Assembly: GCF_000313615.1 (NCBI RefSeq)
Contig: NZ_AMZQ01000008.1
Span: 62,001 to 126,000 of the forward strand
DNA from: Campylobacter showae CSUNSWCD
GTDB taxonomy: Bacteria > Campylobacterota > Campylobacteria > Campylobacterales > Campylobacteraceae
Reading direction: 5' to 3'
DNA: 64,000 nucleotides
Shown: positions 26,791-35,905 of the stretch, in pieces
How positions within the stretch are numbered: position 1 is the first letter of the stretch
Layout: every line of letters starts with the position of its first letter
Position numbers and translations under genes: made by a program
The notes under the pieces: generated by a model
Told to the model about the DNA's origin: nothing
What the model saw: the letters and a program-made list of their open reading frames with translations, nothing else
Database searches by the model: none

Positions 26791-29325
26791 ATGGTAGTCA
26801 GTAAAATCTACGAAATCAACTCTTGCGACGATATGGAGCTGGGCGTTAAACGCTCTACGAAATTAAACTTCAAACTGTGCTACGATGACGATAAGCCGGT
26901 TAACGCCATAGTTTTTATAGTGCCTGGATGCGGCGGCGACGTCGATAAAGCATATAGAGACCACCTAGCCGAATTTACTGCGAGAGAATTTAACGTAGCT
27001 GTGATCAATGTAGATTATCACCATATCTATAACAGATTAGTTACGGGCGCTAGATACTACATGGACGAATTTGATCAAGAAATTTTAAGAGAAAAATGTC
27101 GAGAAATAAACCTGCAATTAGGCGGAGATTTAAGCTCGCTAAAAAATTTCGATAAGCTAAACGGCGTCTTGTCTGCGGTTAGTAACTATATAGACAACAA
27201 TAAAAATAGCGGAGCATTTCCAAAAGATTTTGTTTTAAATTTATCCCTTACGATTGATCCGGCAAAAGACGAATACCAAAATTTCGGCATTATGCAGGCG
27301 CAGGATTTGATAAACGCCCTACTTTTTATAAAGACAAATGCGCCGTTTAAAGTGATTAAAAATTTAAACGAACTACCAGTCGTCATGATCGGTAGCTCAC
27401 ACGGAGGCTATCTATCGCATATGGCCGCCAAGATCGCTCCGTGGCTCATAGACGGCATCATAGATAACAGTAGCTACGCCAAGTATCCGCTTAGGATCGT
27501 GGGATTTGGTAAGGAGCTTGACTATATGAATCACTGCTGCTCATCAAACGATATGCTTTTTAAACATATAAATTTTTTCATCTCCGACAAGACGCTTTGG
27601 ACCTTAAAAGATGGCTCCGATAAGAGATTTATGCCAGCGCACGAAAAGATACGTTATATTTTAAATTTAGACCACGTAAAAACCCAAAGCAAATATCCAA
27701 AGCCGATTTATCTAAGCTATCACTATGCCGGAGACGACATCGCTCCTATAGCTGATAAATCGGAACTTTATAACGAATTTAACGTCTGTGGCATAGATGC
27801 GACATTAAAAATAATAAAAGACGAAAGCGAGCTTGACGGTAAATTTATCAAATCGCTAACTCACGGCTTTGATATGTCTATAAAAACGCTGATCTCAAAA
27901 GAACTTCCGCCGATGTTAACCAAGATTGCAGCTCGCCCTAAACAACCTTGCGAGGATAAAAGCATAACCTATATCTCGGAAAATTTAGAGTATAAATTTT
28001 TTGAATCTAACGATAAAATCAATCTACAAGTTTCAAAAATATGGCAAAACGGCACGGTAGTTAAAAAAACGTATAAAATCCACTCCTGCGACGATACCGA
28101 GCTTAATATAAAGCGCGAAAGCCTGCTAGAGTTTAACCTTTGCTTTGATACCAAAAAGCCGGTCTCGTCAATAGTTTTTATAATCCCTGGCTACGGAGGA
28201 GACGCAGACAGCAACTACCGCGAGCACTTAGCGCAGTTTGTCGCGAGCGAATTTAGCGTAGCCGTAGTAGGCGTAAACTACCACTGTATCGGCGATAGAC
28301 CGCAAACAGGAGCGACGATATTTTTTGACGATTTAGATAGATCGATATTAAAAAAAGAATGCGCCAGGTGTGGCATAGAGCTCCCGGAAAATTTAAGCGT
28401 AATCGATACGCAAACCCTGCTTGATATCGACAATCTAATAGACGCAAGAAAACGCGATAAGACAGTACCTCAAGACTTGTCGCTTAAACTATCAATTTCC
28501 CTTCAACCGACTAAAAACGAATATCAAAATTTCGGCATTATGCAGGCGCAGGATTTGATCAATGCGCTACTTTTCGTAAAAGCCAACGCTCCTTTTGAGT
28601 GCGCAACCGACATAAACGACCTACCAGTCGTCATGATCGGTAGCTCGCACGGAGGCTATCTATCACATATGGCCGCCAAGATCGCCCCGTGGCTTATAGA
28701 CGGCGTCATAGATAATAGTAGCTATGCGCTAGCCCACTGGCCTTTTATCGGCTTTGGCAAAGAGATAGATTATATGAAATATTACAGCGGTTACACCAGC
28801 GAATGCTATCACAATATCGAGCTTTATTTATTCGACAAGACGCATTGGACGCTAGACAAGGCTTCGCCGGCTTATTTTTCCAAGTCGAGGAAATATATAA
28901 GAGAAATTCTAATGCCGCAACACCTCAAAGTCCAAAGCGGCTATAAAAAGCAAATTTATACTAGCTATCATTACGCTTATGACGATTTTTACGCTCCGGC
29001 TAGCGAAAAACAACGACTCTACGACGAACTGAAAAATTTAGGTTACGACGCTACTCTAAATATAATAGAAAACGAAAGTCAGCTTGACGGTAAATTTATT
29101 AAAACGCTAACGCACGGTTTAGATATGTCGATAAAAACGCTAATCTCAAAAGAGCTTCCGCCGATGCTGGCTAAAATCACAGCTCGACCGAAACAGTCTT
29201 GCGAGGATAAAAGCATAAGTTACGTTTCAGACGATTTAGAATATAAATTTTTTGAAGCGAACGACAAGATAAATTTAGAGATAAAAGAACAAAATCTACC
29301 GCAGCAAAATCATGATAATAAATAA
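26791..29325 (+). CDS. double DUF2920-type alpha/beta-hydrolase-fold protein
   Basis: An 844-residue protein made of two homologous halves, about 1-415 and 423-844. Each opens with a Y-I-SCDD-EL--KR beta strand, an oxyanion-type VFI-PG-GGD turn, the motif QNFGIMQAQDLINALLF, a nucleophile elbow GSSHGGYLSH (Ser203 in half 1), a WLIDG--DNSSYA stretch, and a late FIK-LTHG-DMSIK histidine (His358). The pattern fits the DUF2920 family of Campylobacter and Helicobacter, which I link from memory to the multicopy '617 family' of C. jejuni. No signal peptide is seen. Activity and substrate are unknown. It overlaps the next, single-unit homologue by 14 bases. Confidence 0.75.
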   Translation: MVVSKIYEINSCDDMELGVKRSTKLNFKLCYDDDKPVNAIVFIVPGCGGDVDKAYRDHLAEFTAREFNVAVINVDYHHIYNRLVTGARYYMDEFDQEILREKCREINLQLGGDLSSLKNFDKLNGVLSAVSNYIDNNKNSGAFPKDFVLNLSLTIDPAKDEYQNFGIMQAQDLINALLFIKTNAPFKVIKNLNELPVVMIGSSHGGYLSHMAAKIAPWLIDGIIDNSSYAKYPLRIVGFGKELDYMNHCCSSNDMLFKHINFFISDKTLWTLKDGSDKRFMPAHEKIRYILNLDHVKTQSKYPKPIYLSYHYAGDDIAPIADKSELYNEFNVCGIDATLKIIKDESELDGKFIKSLTHGFDMSIKTLISKELPPMLTKIAARPKQPCEDKSITYISENLEYKFFESNDKINLQVSKIWQNGTVVKKTYKIHSCDDTELNIKRESLLEFNLCFDTKKPVSSIVFIIPGYGGDADSNYREHLAQFVASEFSVAVVGVNYHCIGDRPQTGATIFFDDLDRSILKKECARCGIELPENLSVIDTQTLLDIDNLIDARKRDKTVPQDLSLKLSISLQPTKNEYQNFGIMQAQDLINALLFVKANAPFECATDINDLPVVMIGSSHGGYLSHMAAKIAPWLIDGVIDNSSYALAHWPFIGFGKEIDYMKYYSGYTSECYHNIELYLFDKTHWTLDKASPAYFSKSRKYIREILMPQHLKVQSGYKKQIYTSYHYAYDDFYAPASEKQRLYDELKNLGYDATLNIIENESQLDGKFIKTLTHGLDMSIKTLISKELPPMLAKITARPKQSCEDKSISYVSDDLEYKFFEANDKINLEIKEQNLPQQNHDNK

Positions 29326-30544
29326 AACATACGAGATACCCTCCTGCGACGACGTAGAGCTTGGCGTAAAGCGAGATTCGCTACTTGAGTTTAAGCTTTG
29401 CTACGATGATGAAAAGCCCGTTAGAGCCCTAGTTTTCATAGTGCCTGGGCTTGGCGGCGATGCGAACGAAAACTATAGAGAGCATTTAGCGCAGTTCGTA
29501 GCTAGCGAATTTAACGTAGCGGTAGCTAGCGTGAACTACCACTGTATCGGCAACAGACCGCAAACGGGAGCGACGTATTTTTTAAACGATTTAGACAAAA
29601 TCATCCTTAAAAACAAATGCTCGAAAATCGGTATAGAAATCCCAAGCGATATCAGCTACGACGCGCTTTCGGTGCTGGATGACTACTTGGGCAATATAAA
29701 ATCAAGCGGCGGTTTGCCGAGCGATTTTAAATTAGAAATATCCGTAACGCTGCAACCGACCAAAAACGAGTATCAAAATTTCGGCGTTATGCAGGCCCAA
29801 GACGTGATAAATGCCGCGCTTTTTATCAAGGCAGATCCGCCGTTTAAATCCGCGACCGACATAGACGAGCTACCCGTAGTCCTAGTCGGTAGTTCGCACG
29901 GCGCCTACATAAACGCCTTAACGGCCAAATTTGCGCCGTGGCTCGTAGACGGTCTCATCGACAACAGCAGCTACGCGAAGCTAAACTGGGAACTAATAGG
30001 CCTAGGCAAAGAGGCGGATTATCTCAAATTTCGCGAATACTCGACCGATATATATTTTAAAAATATCAAAATTTACGTCTTTACCAAAACGATGTGGACG
30101 CTACTGGATAAATCCTCGCCTCGATATTTCTCGCAAGCGCGCGAAGATATACGAAACGCCCTAGACGCCGCGCATCTAAAAGCCCAAAGCGAGTATCCAA
30201 AGCCTATCTATGTCGGCTACCACTGCGCCGTAAACGACCACTGCGCGCCGCCCGATGAGAAAGTGCAGCTCTACGAGGAGCTACGCAAACTCGGCTTTGA
30301 CGCAACCTTGCATATGATAAAAGATGAGAGCGAGCTTGACGGCAGGTTTCTAAAAAAGCTAACGCACGGCCTAGAGATGTCTATCAAGCTTTTGATCGCC
30401 AAGGAGCTGCCGCCGATGCTAGAAAAGATAGCATCTCGCGAGAAGCAAATTTGCGAGAGTAAAAGCATAAGCTATTGCTCGGACGGGCTGGAATATAAAT
30501 TTTCAGAGGCAAACGGTAAGATAAATTTGGAGATAAAAAGATGA
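29312..30544 (+). CDS. single DUF2920-type alpha/beta-hydrolase-fold protein
   Basis: A 410-residue third unit of the same family, in a different frame and overlapping the double gene by 14 bases. It has the SCDD strand, the PGLGGD turn, QNFGVMQAQDVINAALF, the nucleophile elbow GSSHGAY (Ser195) and the LTHGLEMS histidine. It is clearly a tandem duplicate of the halves upstream. No homopolymer tract suited to phase variation is visible at its start or at the junction. Confidence 0.75.
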   Translation: MIINKTYEIPSCDDVELGVKRDSLLEFKLCYDDEKPVRALVFIVPGLGGDANENYREHLAQFVASEFNVAVASVNYHCIGNRPQTGATYFLNDLDKIILKNKCSKIGIEIPSDISYDALSVLDDYLGNIKSSGGLPSDFKLEISVTLQPTKNEYQNFGVMQAQDVINAALFIKADPPFKSATDIDELPVVLVGSSHGAYINALTAKFAPWLVDGLIDNSSYAKLNWELIGLGKEADYLKFREYSTDIYFKNIKIYVFTKTMWTLLDKSSPRYFSQAREDIRNALDAAHLKAQSEYPKPIYVGYHCAVNDHCAPPDEKVQLYEELRKLGFDATLHMIKDESELDGRFLKKLTHGLEMSIKLLIAKELPPMLEKIASREKQICESKSISYCSDGLEYKFSEANGKINLEIKR

Positions 30545-30693
30545 TTTTATTTGTAAAATTTGCGTTTGCTAGGGGCTAATTTGAGCGGAAAATTTGATAA
30601 AAAATTTAAGAGGCAAAAGCCGCGCACCAAGCGCATAAAATTTACGGCGCAATCTTTATCTCAAAAGCGTGTTTATACACAAATTTGACAAAA

Positions 30694-30777
30694 TTACTCT
30701 AAGCTAAAAAACCGCCTCATCTTGCGCTTCCAGTCGTCTTTTGGTATTTCCGTATCGTTTGGATCGTCGCTCCAGAC
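30694..30777 (-). pseudogene. possible C-terminal remnant of a degraded gene
   Basis: The minus strand reads VWSDDPNDTEIPKDDWKRKM, then RRFFSLE and a stop, preceded by an in-frame stop. The composition (Trp, Asp, Lys-Arg) looks like protein rather than the surrounding AAATTT-rich spacer. The parent family is not recognised, and it may be chance. Confidence 0.25.
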
Positions 30778-30911
30778 CTAACGACGGACGCGAGCTAAAT
30801 TTAACTCGGCAAATTTAAGACCGACTCGCCGTAAAACCAAAGCAAATTTAAGCGACCGACCTCAAGCCAAAGCCGCTTAAATTTGAGTAAAAAGCAAAAT
30901 TTGGCGCGCCA

Positions 30912-30939
30912 CAAATTTAAACCCCCGAGTTTAAATTTG
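30912..30939 (-). terminator. hairpin downstream of serC
   Basis: A perfect 11-bp stem, CAAATTTAAAC/GTTTAAATTTG, with a six-base loop lies about 40 bases past the serC stop. There is no clean T-run. Confidence 0.4.
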
Positions 30940-30980
30940 CCCGAAACAAATCCAAATTCGCGCGGCGCGTATAGTCAAAT

Positions 30981-32057
30981 TTACCCGTTTTTCCTAGCAA
31001 ATTCTTTCATAAACTCAGCCAAAGTTCGCACGTTTTCGATACTCACGGCGTTGTAGATGGATGCTCTGATGCCGCCTACGTGACGGTGTCCTTTTAGGCC
31101 CAGCATACCCGCGTTTTCGGACTCGGCGATAAAGGCCGCCTCCAGCTCGCGGTTTGCGATGGTAAAGCTAACGTTCATCAGCGAGCGGCTATCTTTTTGC
31201 GCGTGACCTCTATAAAAGCCGCCAGAACCGTCGATCGCACCGTAAAGCAGCGCCGCCTTTTGCTCGTTGATCCGGTTTACGCCTGCTAGACCGCCCTGCT
31301 CCTGCACCCAGCCCAGCGTCAAATTTAGCAGATATATGCCAAAGGTCGGAGGCGTGTTGTATAGCGACGCGGCGCTAGCGTGCGTATCGTAGCGAAGCAT
31401 CGTCGGAGTGCGCTCCATGCAGGCTCGCTCCAACATATCTTTGCGGATGATGACGACGGTTACGCCGCTTGGGCCGGCATTTTTCTGCGCGCCGCCATAT
31501 AGCAGCCCCACGTCCGTGAAATCAACCGGCCGCGAGAAAAAATCGCTCGACGCATCGACTACTAGCGGAGCTTTAGAGCGAGGCAGCTCGCGGTACTGCG
31601 TGCCGTAGATTGTGTTGTTTGTGCAGAGGTAGCCGTATGCGGCGTCTTCGCTAAATTTAACCTCTGGGATGCGGTCGTAGGAGGTTTCCTTACTGCTGGC
31701 GACTACTTCGTAGGATATGCCCACATTTGCGGCCTCTTTGATCGCCTTACTCGTCCAGACGCCCGTATCTGCATACTGCGCGACGCCTTTGGCGGCTAAA
31801 TTTAGCGGTATCATCGCAAACTGCAAATGCGCGCCGCCTTGCAAAAATAGCACGTCAAATTCCTCGCCGATACCGTATAGTTCGCGCGCCTTAGCCATCG
31901 CGCCGTAGTGCACCTCTTCGAAAATCTTGCTTCGGTGGCTGATTTCCATTATCGAAAAGCCCTTGCCCTGATAGTCGGTGAGCTCGTTTTGCGCGCGCTC
32001 AAGCACGCTAAGAGGCAGAGCCGAAGGGCCCGCGCTAAAATTTAGCTTTCTATTCAT
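30981..32057 (-). CDS. serC: phosphoserine aminotransferase
   Basis: A 358-residue PLP aminotransferase that makes 3-phosphoserine (serine and PLP pathways). The opening [11 protein letters not shown], the EISHRS segment, the PLP lysine in [12 protein letters not shown] and [10 protein letters not shown] near the end are diagnostic. It is divergent from the CYTH-CHAD gene. Together with serB at 58035 it covers the last two steps of serine synthesis. Confidence 0.96.
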   Translation of the reverse strand: MNRKLNFSAGPSALPLSVLERAQNELTDYQGKGFSIMEISHRSKIFEEVHYGAMAKARELYGIGEEFDVLFLQGGAHLQFAMIPLNLAAKGVAQYADTGVWTSKAIKEAANVGISYEVVASSKETSYDRIPEVKFSEDAAYGYLCTNNTIYGTQYRELPRSKAPLVVDASSDFFSRPVDFTDVGLLYGGAQKNAGPSGVTVVIIRKDMLERACMERTPTMLRYDTHASAASLYNTPPTFGIYLLNLTLGWVQEQGGLAGVNRINEQKAALLYGAIDGSGGFYRGHAQKDSRSLMNVSFTIANRELEAAFIAESENAGMLGLKGHRHVGGIRASIYNAVSIENVRTLAEFMKEFARKNG

Positions 32058-32201
32058 CCAAAACTCCTTTCAAATTTGAGCTGATTTTAGCGTGATTTGC
32101 GTTAAAAAATCATTTCGCGTCGCAAGGGCGGTAGCAAAAGGGCGCAAATTTTACACTTTAAGCTACCTTTTGATACAATTTTTCATATTAAGGAGCGAAA
32201 T

Positions 32202-33620
32202 TTGATAGAGATCGAGCGTAAATTTATCCTGCGTGACGCCGCCGTCATAAACGAGCTAAAAGCCCGCGACATCGACGTCCAGCAAAAAGATGTGACGCAA
32301 ATTTACGTCAAAATCACTCCGCTTGAGGAGATTAGATTTCGCGAGGCTTCGGGCGTTTTTACGATCACGCAAAAATCAGGCGTCGGTCTAGCGCGCGAGG
32401 AAAACGAGAGCGAAACTGACGCCAAAAGCTTTAAAAAAGCCCTAAAAAACGCGGTCGCCACTCCGATAAAAAAGACGAGATTTTTATTTCAGCTTGACGG
32501 CGCTGCTTGCAACGTCGATATTTTTCACGGCGCTTTAGAGGGGCTTGTAACTTTTGAGGCCGAGTTTGTAAGCAAGCGCGAAGCGGCGGAGTTTAGCCTG
32601 CCCGAGTTTATCGTCGCGCGCGTAATCAGCGAAGTCACGGAAGACGAACACTATAAAAATAAAAATTTAGCACTTTTTGGCCTGCCGCATGGTAAATTTG
32701 ACGCGCAAAAGAGCATTGAAATTTTACAAAATAGCCCAGAGCTGGAGCTAAATTTACCAAGCTACATCGGTGCGATGGACGCGATGCGGACGGTGTTTTT
32801 TCAGATATTTACGATGCTTCGTAAACACCTAAGCGAATACGCAAGCTCTGGCGATGCCAAGGCGCTGCACCAGATCCGCGTAAATCTGCGCAAAACGCGC
32901 TCTTTGCTTAAAATTTTCACTCCCGTTTTTGACCGAAAAACAGCTTGTTATTTTCTGCTAAATTTTAAAAAACTAGCCGAGCTAACCAACCAAAAGCGCG
33001 ATATAGATGTATTTTGCGAGTTTTTGCAAAGCCAAAAAGGCTTTGAGTCGCTAGCTAGCGAGCTAGAAAATTTAAGCGCAACTCTAGCCAAAAGCGTCCA
33101 AGCCGAGCTACAAAGCGAGGAAGCGAACGAAATTTTGCGCGACTGGGAGGTGTTTTTACGCGAAGGAAGCGACTTTTTTAAAGGCGAGCTAGGAGACGCG
33201 CCGATAAAAAAACTCGCCGCAAAATCCATACGAGCTCAAATTTTACGCCTCAAAAAATCTCTCTCAAATTTGAGCCAAACAACCGAAAACGCGCAGTTTC
33301 ACAAGTGCCGCATCGAGATAAAACGGCTAAGGTATCTAAGCGAGATTTTTGGCGGCAGTTTTGGTTTTGCTGCAGCTAAAAAATGTTTTAAGAAAAGCAA
33401 AATTTTACAAGAAACATTTGGCTCGCTACAAGACGCCGACATCTGGCTAGGCCTGCTAGCGCACGTAAAAAGCGGCGCCGAACAAAAGCGCATAGACAAA
33501 CTCCAAGCTAAAATTTACAAAAAAATCTACGAGCTGCGAAGCGAAATTTTAGACTCAAAGCCTAAAATTTTAAAAAGCCTCACAAAGCTTTCGCGCGGCT
33601 TAAAAATCTACTATATCTAA
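32202..33620 (+). CDS. CYTH-CHAD domain protein
   Basis: A 472-residue protein. Residues 1-165 form a CYTH triphosphate tunnel domain (the EIERKFIL start and alternating charged strands, for example IRFREASGVFTITQKSG). From about 190 on it is a helical CHAD domain with basic/His motifs (ALHQIRVNLRKTRSLLKIF and FHKCRIEIKRLRY). CHAD domains bind polyphosphate and CYTH domains hydrolyse triphosphates, so a polyphosphate role is likely. TTG start with AAGGAG upstream. No ppk gene is adjacent. Confidence 0.88.
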   Translation: MIEIERKFILRDAAVINELKARDIDVQQKDVTQIYVKITPLEEIRFREASGVFTITQKSGVGLAREENESETDAKSFKKALKNAVATPIKKTRFLFQLDGAACNVDIFHGALEGLVTFEAEFVSKREAAEFSLPEFIVARVISEVTEDEHYKNKNLALFGLPHGKFDAQKSIEILQNSPELELNLPSYIGAMDAMRTVFFQIFTMLRKHLSEYASSGDAKALHQIRVNLRKTRSLLKIFTPVFDRKTACYFLLNFKKLAELTNQKRDIDVFCEFLQSQKGFESLASELENLSATLAKSVQAELQSEEANEILRDWEVFLREGSDFFKGELGDAPIKKLAAKSIRAQILRLKKSLSNLSQTTENAQFHKCRIEIKRLRYLSEIFGGSFGFAAAKKCFKKSKILQETFGSLQDADIWLGLLAHVKSGAEQKRIDKLQAKIYKKIYELRSEILDSKPKILKSLTKLSRGLKIYYI

Positions 33621-33629
33621 AGAGAAAAA

Positions 33630-34346
33630 ATGGAAAAACAAGAAAAAATAGTTCAGATGTTTAACGACATCGCACCCACCTACGATCTGGCAAACCGCGT
33701 GCTAAGCATGGGCGCGGACGTGAGCTGGCGCAAGATCGCGTGCAAAACGGTTCTGTCAAATTTCAAAGACTCAAGCGTAAATATCGCGGACGTCGCATGT
33801 GGCACGGGCGACATGATGGGCTTTTGGCAAAAGACGGCGGGCGAATTTAACGTAAAAATCGAAAATCTAATCGGCGTCGATCCCTCAAGCGGCATGCTCG
33901 CGGTCGCCAAACAAAAATTTCCCGAGTTTAAATTTATCGAGGCGCTAGCGACTCAAACGACGCTTGATAGCGGCTCGGTGGACGTGCTGAGCATCAGCTA
34001 CGGCATCAGAAACGTGGTCGAGCGAGAAGCCGCACTAAGAGAGTTTAACAGAGTGCTAAAAACGGGCGGGTATGTCGTGGTGCTTGAGTTTACCAAACGC
34101 AAAAAAAGCGGGATTTTAACGGGCGCTCGCGACTTTTATCTAGGTAAAATTTTGCCTAAAATCGGCGGCTTTATCTCCAAAAATCAGGAAGCCTACGAGT
34201 ACCTACCAAGCTCGATAGAGGGCTTTTTAGACGCCAAAAGCTTTGCGGACGAACTCGCTAGCGCAGGCTTTGAGATGCGCCTTTGCAAGAGCTTTTCTAT
34301 GGATATTTCTACTCTTTTCATAGCGCAAAAGGCCCGTGAGTGCTAA
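33630..34346 (+). CDS. ubiE: demethylmenaquinone/ubiquinone methyltransferase
   Basis: A 238-residue class I methyltransferase that finishes menaquinone. It has the family opening MFNDIAPTYDLANRVLSMG, motif I in VADVACGTGDM, and the SYGIRNVVERE and FTKRKKSG stretches. It begins 9 bases after the CYTH-CHAD stop and overlaps xseA by seven bases. Campylobacter uses menaquinone, so menaquinone is the likely product. Confidence 0.94.
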   Translation: MEKQEKIVQMFNDIAPTYDLANRVLSMGADVSWRKIACKTVLSNFKDSSVNIADVACGTGDMMGFWQKTAGEFNVKIENLIGVDPSSGMLAVAKQKFPEFKFIEALATQTTLDSGSVDVLSISYGIRNVVEREAALREFNRVLKTGGYVVVLEFTKRKKSGILTGARDFYLGKILPKIGGFISKNQEAYEYLPSSIEGFLDAKSFADELASAGFEMRLCKSFSMDISTLFIAQKAREC

Positions 34347-35503
34347 GCGTCAGCGAGCTAAACGAGCAAGCCAAAACTCTACTTGAGACGACATTTTCGT
34401 ACGTCGAGGTAGAGGGCGAGATCTCGCGGCTCGTCAAACACGGCTCTGGCCACTGGTACTTCACGCTAAAAGACGAAAAGGCCGCGATCTCGGCCGTCAT
34501 TTATAAATTTAACGCCGCTAAGCTCAAATTTGACGTCGCAGACGGCATGAAAGTCGCCCTCTACGGCAAAATTTCGCTCTACTCGCCAAGCGGCAGCTAT
34601 CAGTTTATCGCGACCCTGATACGCCCCAGCGGCGAGGGCGAGCTCGAGCTTGCGTTTAAACAGCTAAAAGCACGGCTTGAGAGCGAAGGGCTTTTTGATA
34701 TCTCGCGCAAAAAACCGCTACCCAAATTTCCGCGCAAGATCGCACTCGTAACATCAAAAACCTCAGCCGCACTGCAAGACATGCTGCGTATCGCTTCGCA
34801 GCGCTGGGCGCTGGTAGAAATCATAATCTTTGATTCGCTAACGCAAGGCGAAACTGCGCCCGCCTCGCTCATACGCGCGCTAAAAAGAGCCGACGCAAGC
34901 GGAGCTGACGCGATCGTGCTCGCGCGAGGAGGCGGCAGCAGAGAGGATCTGTGGTGCTTTAACGACGAAAATTTAGCCCGTGAGATCTACGCCGCGCGCA
35001 CGCCCGTGATCTCGGCCGTCGGACACGAGATTGATTACGTGATCAGCGACTTTGCGGCGGACTTTCGCGCCCCGACTCCAAGTGCGGCGATGGCTGCGCT
35101 GCTACCGGATACGGGCGAGCTAATGCAAAGCATAGATAGGCTAAGCGAGGCGGCGGACGCGGCTTTTGTGCGCGTTTGGGAGCGTAAATTTAACGCTCTG
35201 GCGATGATGAGAGCGAGATTTTCTCAGGCGAGTTTAGAGCAAAAAATCGCTCGCAAGGAGCAAATTTTGCTAAATTTAAGACAGGCTTTAGACGCCGCCG
35301 CGCAAACTAAACTGCTCAAATTTGAAAACGCGCTAAAACTCGCCCACGCCGCATACGCGCAGCAGGAGTCCTTTTTCGCGCAGATTTCAAATTTCGTCCG
35401 AGTGCAAAAAGACGGCAAAACGGTAAATCTAAGCGAGCTAAAACCGGGCGACCGCATCGCGCTAAGCTCGGTAAACGCAAGCAAAGAGGCGGAGATTTTG
35501 TAA
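34340..35503 (+). CDS. xseA: exodeoxyribonuclease VII large subunit
   Basis: A 387-residue nuclease subunit. An N-terminal OB domain (EVEGEISRLVKHGSGHWYF) is followed by the catalytic domain (PRKIALVTSKTSAALQDML, then ARGGGSREDLWCFNDENLAR and SAVGHEIDYVISDFAADFRA). The helical C-terminal region is shorter than in E. coli. It starts with GTG inside the end of ubiE, so translation is coupled. The small subunit xseB is not in the window. Confidence 0.95.
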   Translation: MLSVSELNEQAKTLLETTFSYVEVEGEISRLVKHGSGHWYFTLKDEKAAISAVIYKFNAAKLKFDVADGMKVALYGKISLYSPSGSYQFIATLIRPSGEGELELAFKQLKARLESEGLFDISRKKPLPKFPRKIALVTSKTSAALQDMLRIASQRWALVEIIIFDSLTQGETAPASLIRALKRADASGADAIVLARGGGSREDLWCFNDENLAREIYAARTPVISAVGHEIDYVISDFAADFRAPTPSAAMAALLPDTGELMQSIDRLSEAADAAFVRVWERKFNALAMMRARFSQASLEQKIARKEQILLNLRQALDAAAQTKLLKFENALKLAHAAYAQQESFFAQISNFVRVQKDGKTVNLSELKPGDRIALSSVNASKEAEIL

Positions 35504-35905
35504 GCGACTCCGCCGTTTGCGGATTTGCTTTGGATCAAATTCGACTTTCGCGAAACGACGATTTTGATAAATTAGACCTTGCTGCGGCGCCGATTTTAAA
35601 TTTTACTCGGCGGCATATTCGGCAAATTCGGCGTTATATCGAGCTAAATTTTACGCGGGCCAAATTTAAGCTCCAAGTAAAATTCGGCGGCAGAGTATAA
35701 CGCAATCAAATTTAAGCGAAGCGTTTTTGTTAAATTTGATTTTAGACGGCTTGCGCGGGCAAATTTAAGCTAAATCAAGCGCAAAGCATATCAAATTTAA
35801 CGGCGATTTACGGCTTATAGCGCGGTTTGATTTATTTTGCGCTATCGTCATAAATCACAAACGCGGCGCAATAATAGTTATTAAAATAAATTTAAGGAGT
35901 AATGA
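35504..35905. other. 402-bp intergenic region, no gene seen
   Basis: AAATTT/CAAATTT-rich spacer between xseA and the 519-aa gene, with stop codons in all frames over short distances. No tRNA, repeat copy or clear hairpin is seen. Confidence 0.7.

Larger units (their letters stand above)
30545..30980. other. 436-bp intergenic region with a possible gene remnant
   Basis: No intact gene is seen. AAATTT words are dense. It contains a short minus-strand coding-like fragment (30694-30777) and a terminator-like hairpin near the serC stop. Confidence 0.6.

Noticed and set aside
26791-30544. Phase variation of the DUF2920 genes through homopolymer tracts
   Set aside because: No G or C run of eight or more is visible in or before these genes, unlike what is known for some C. 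jejuni relatives.
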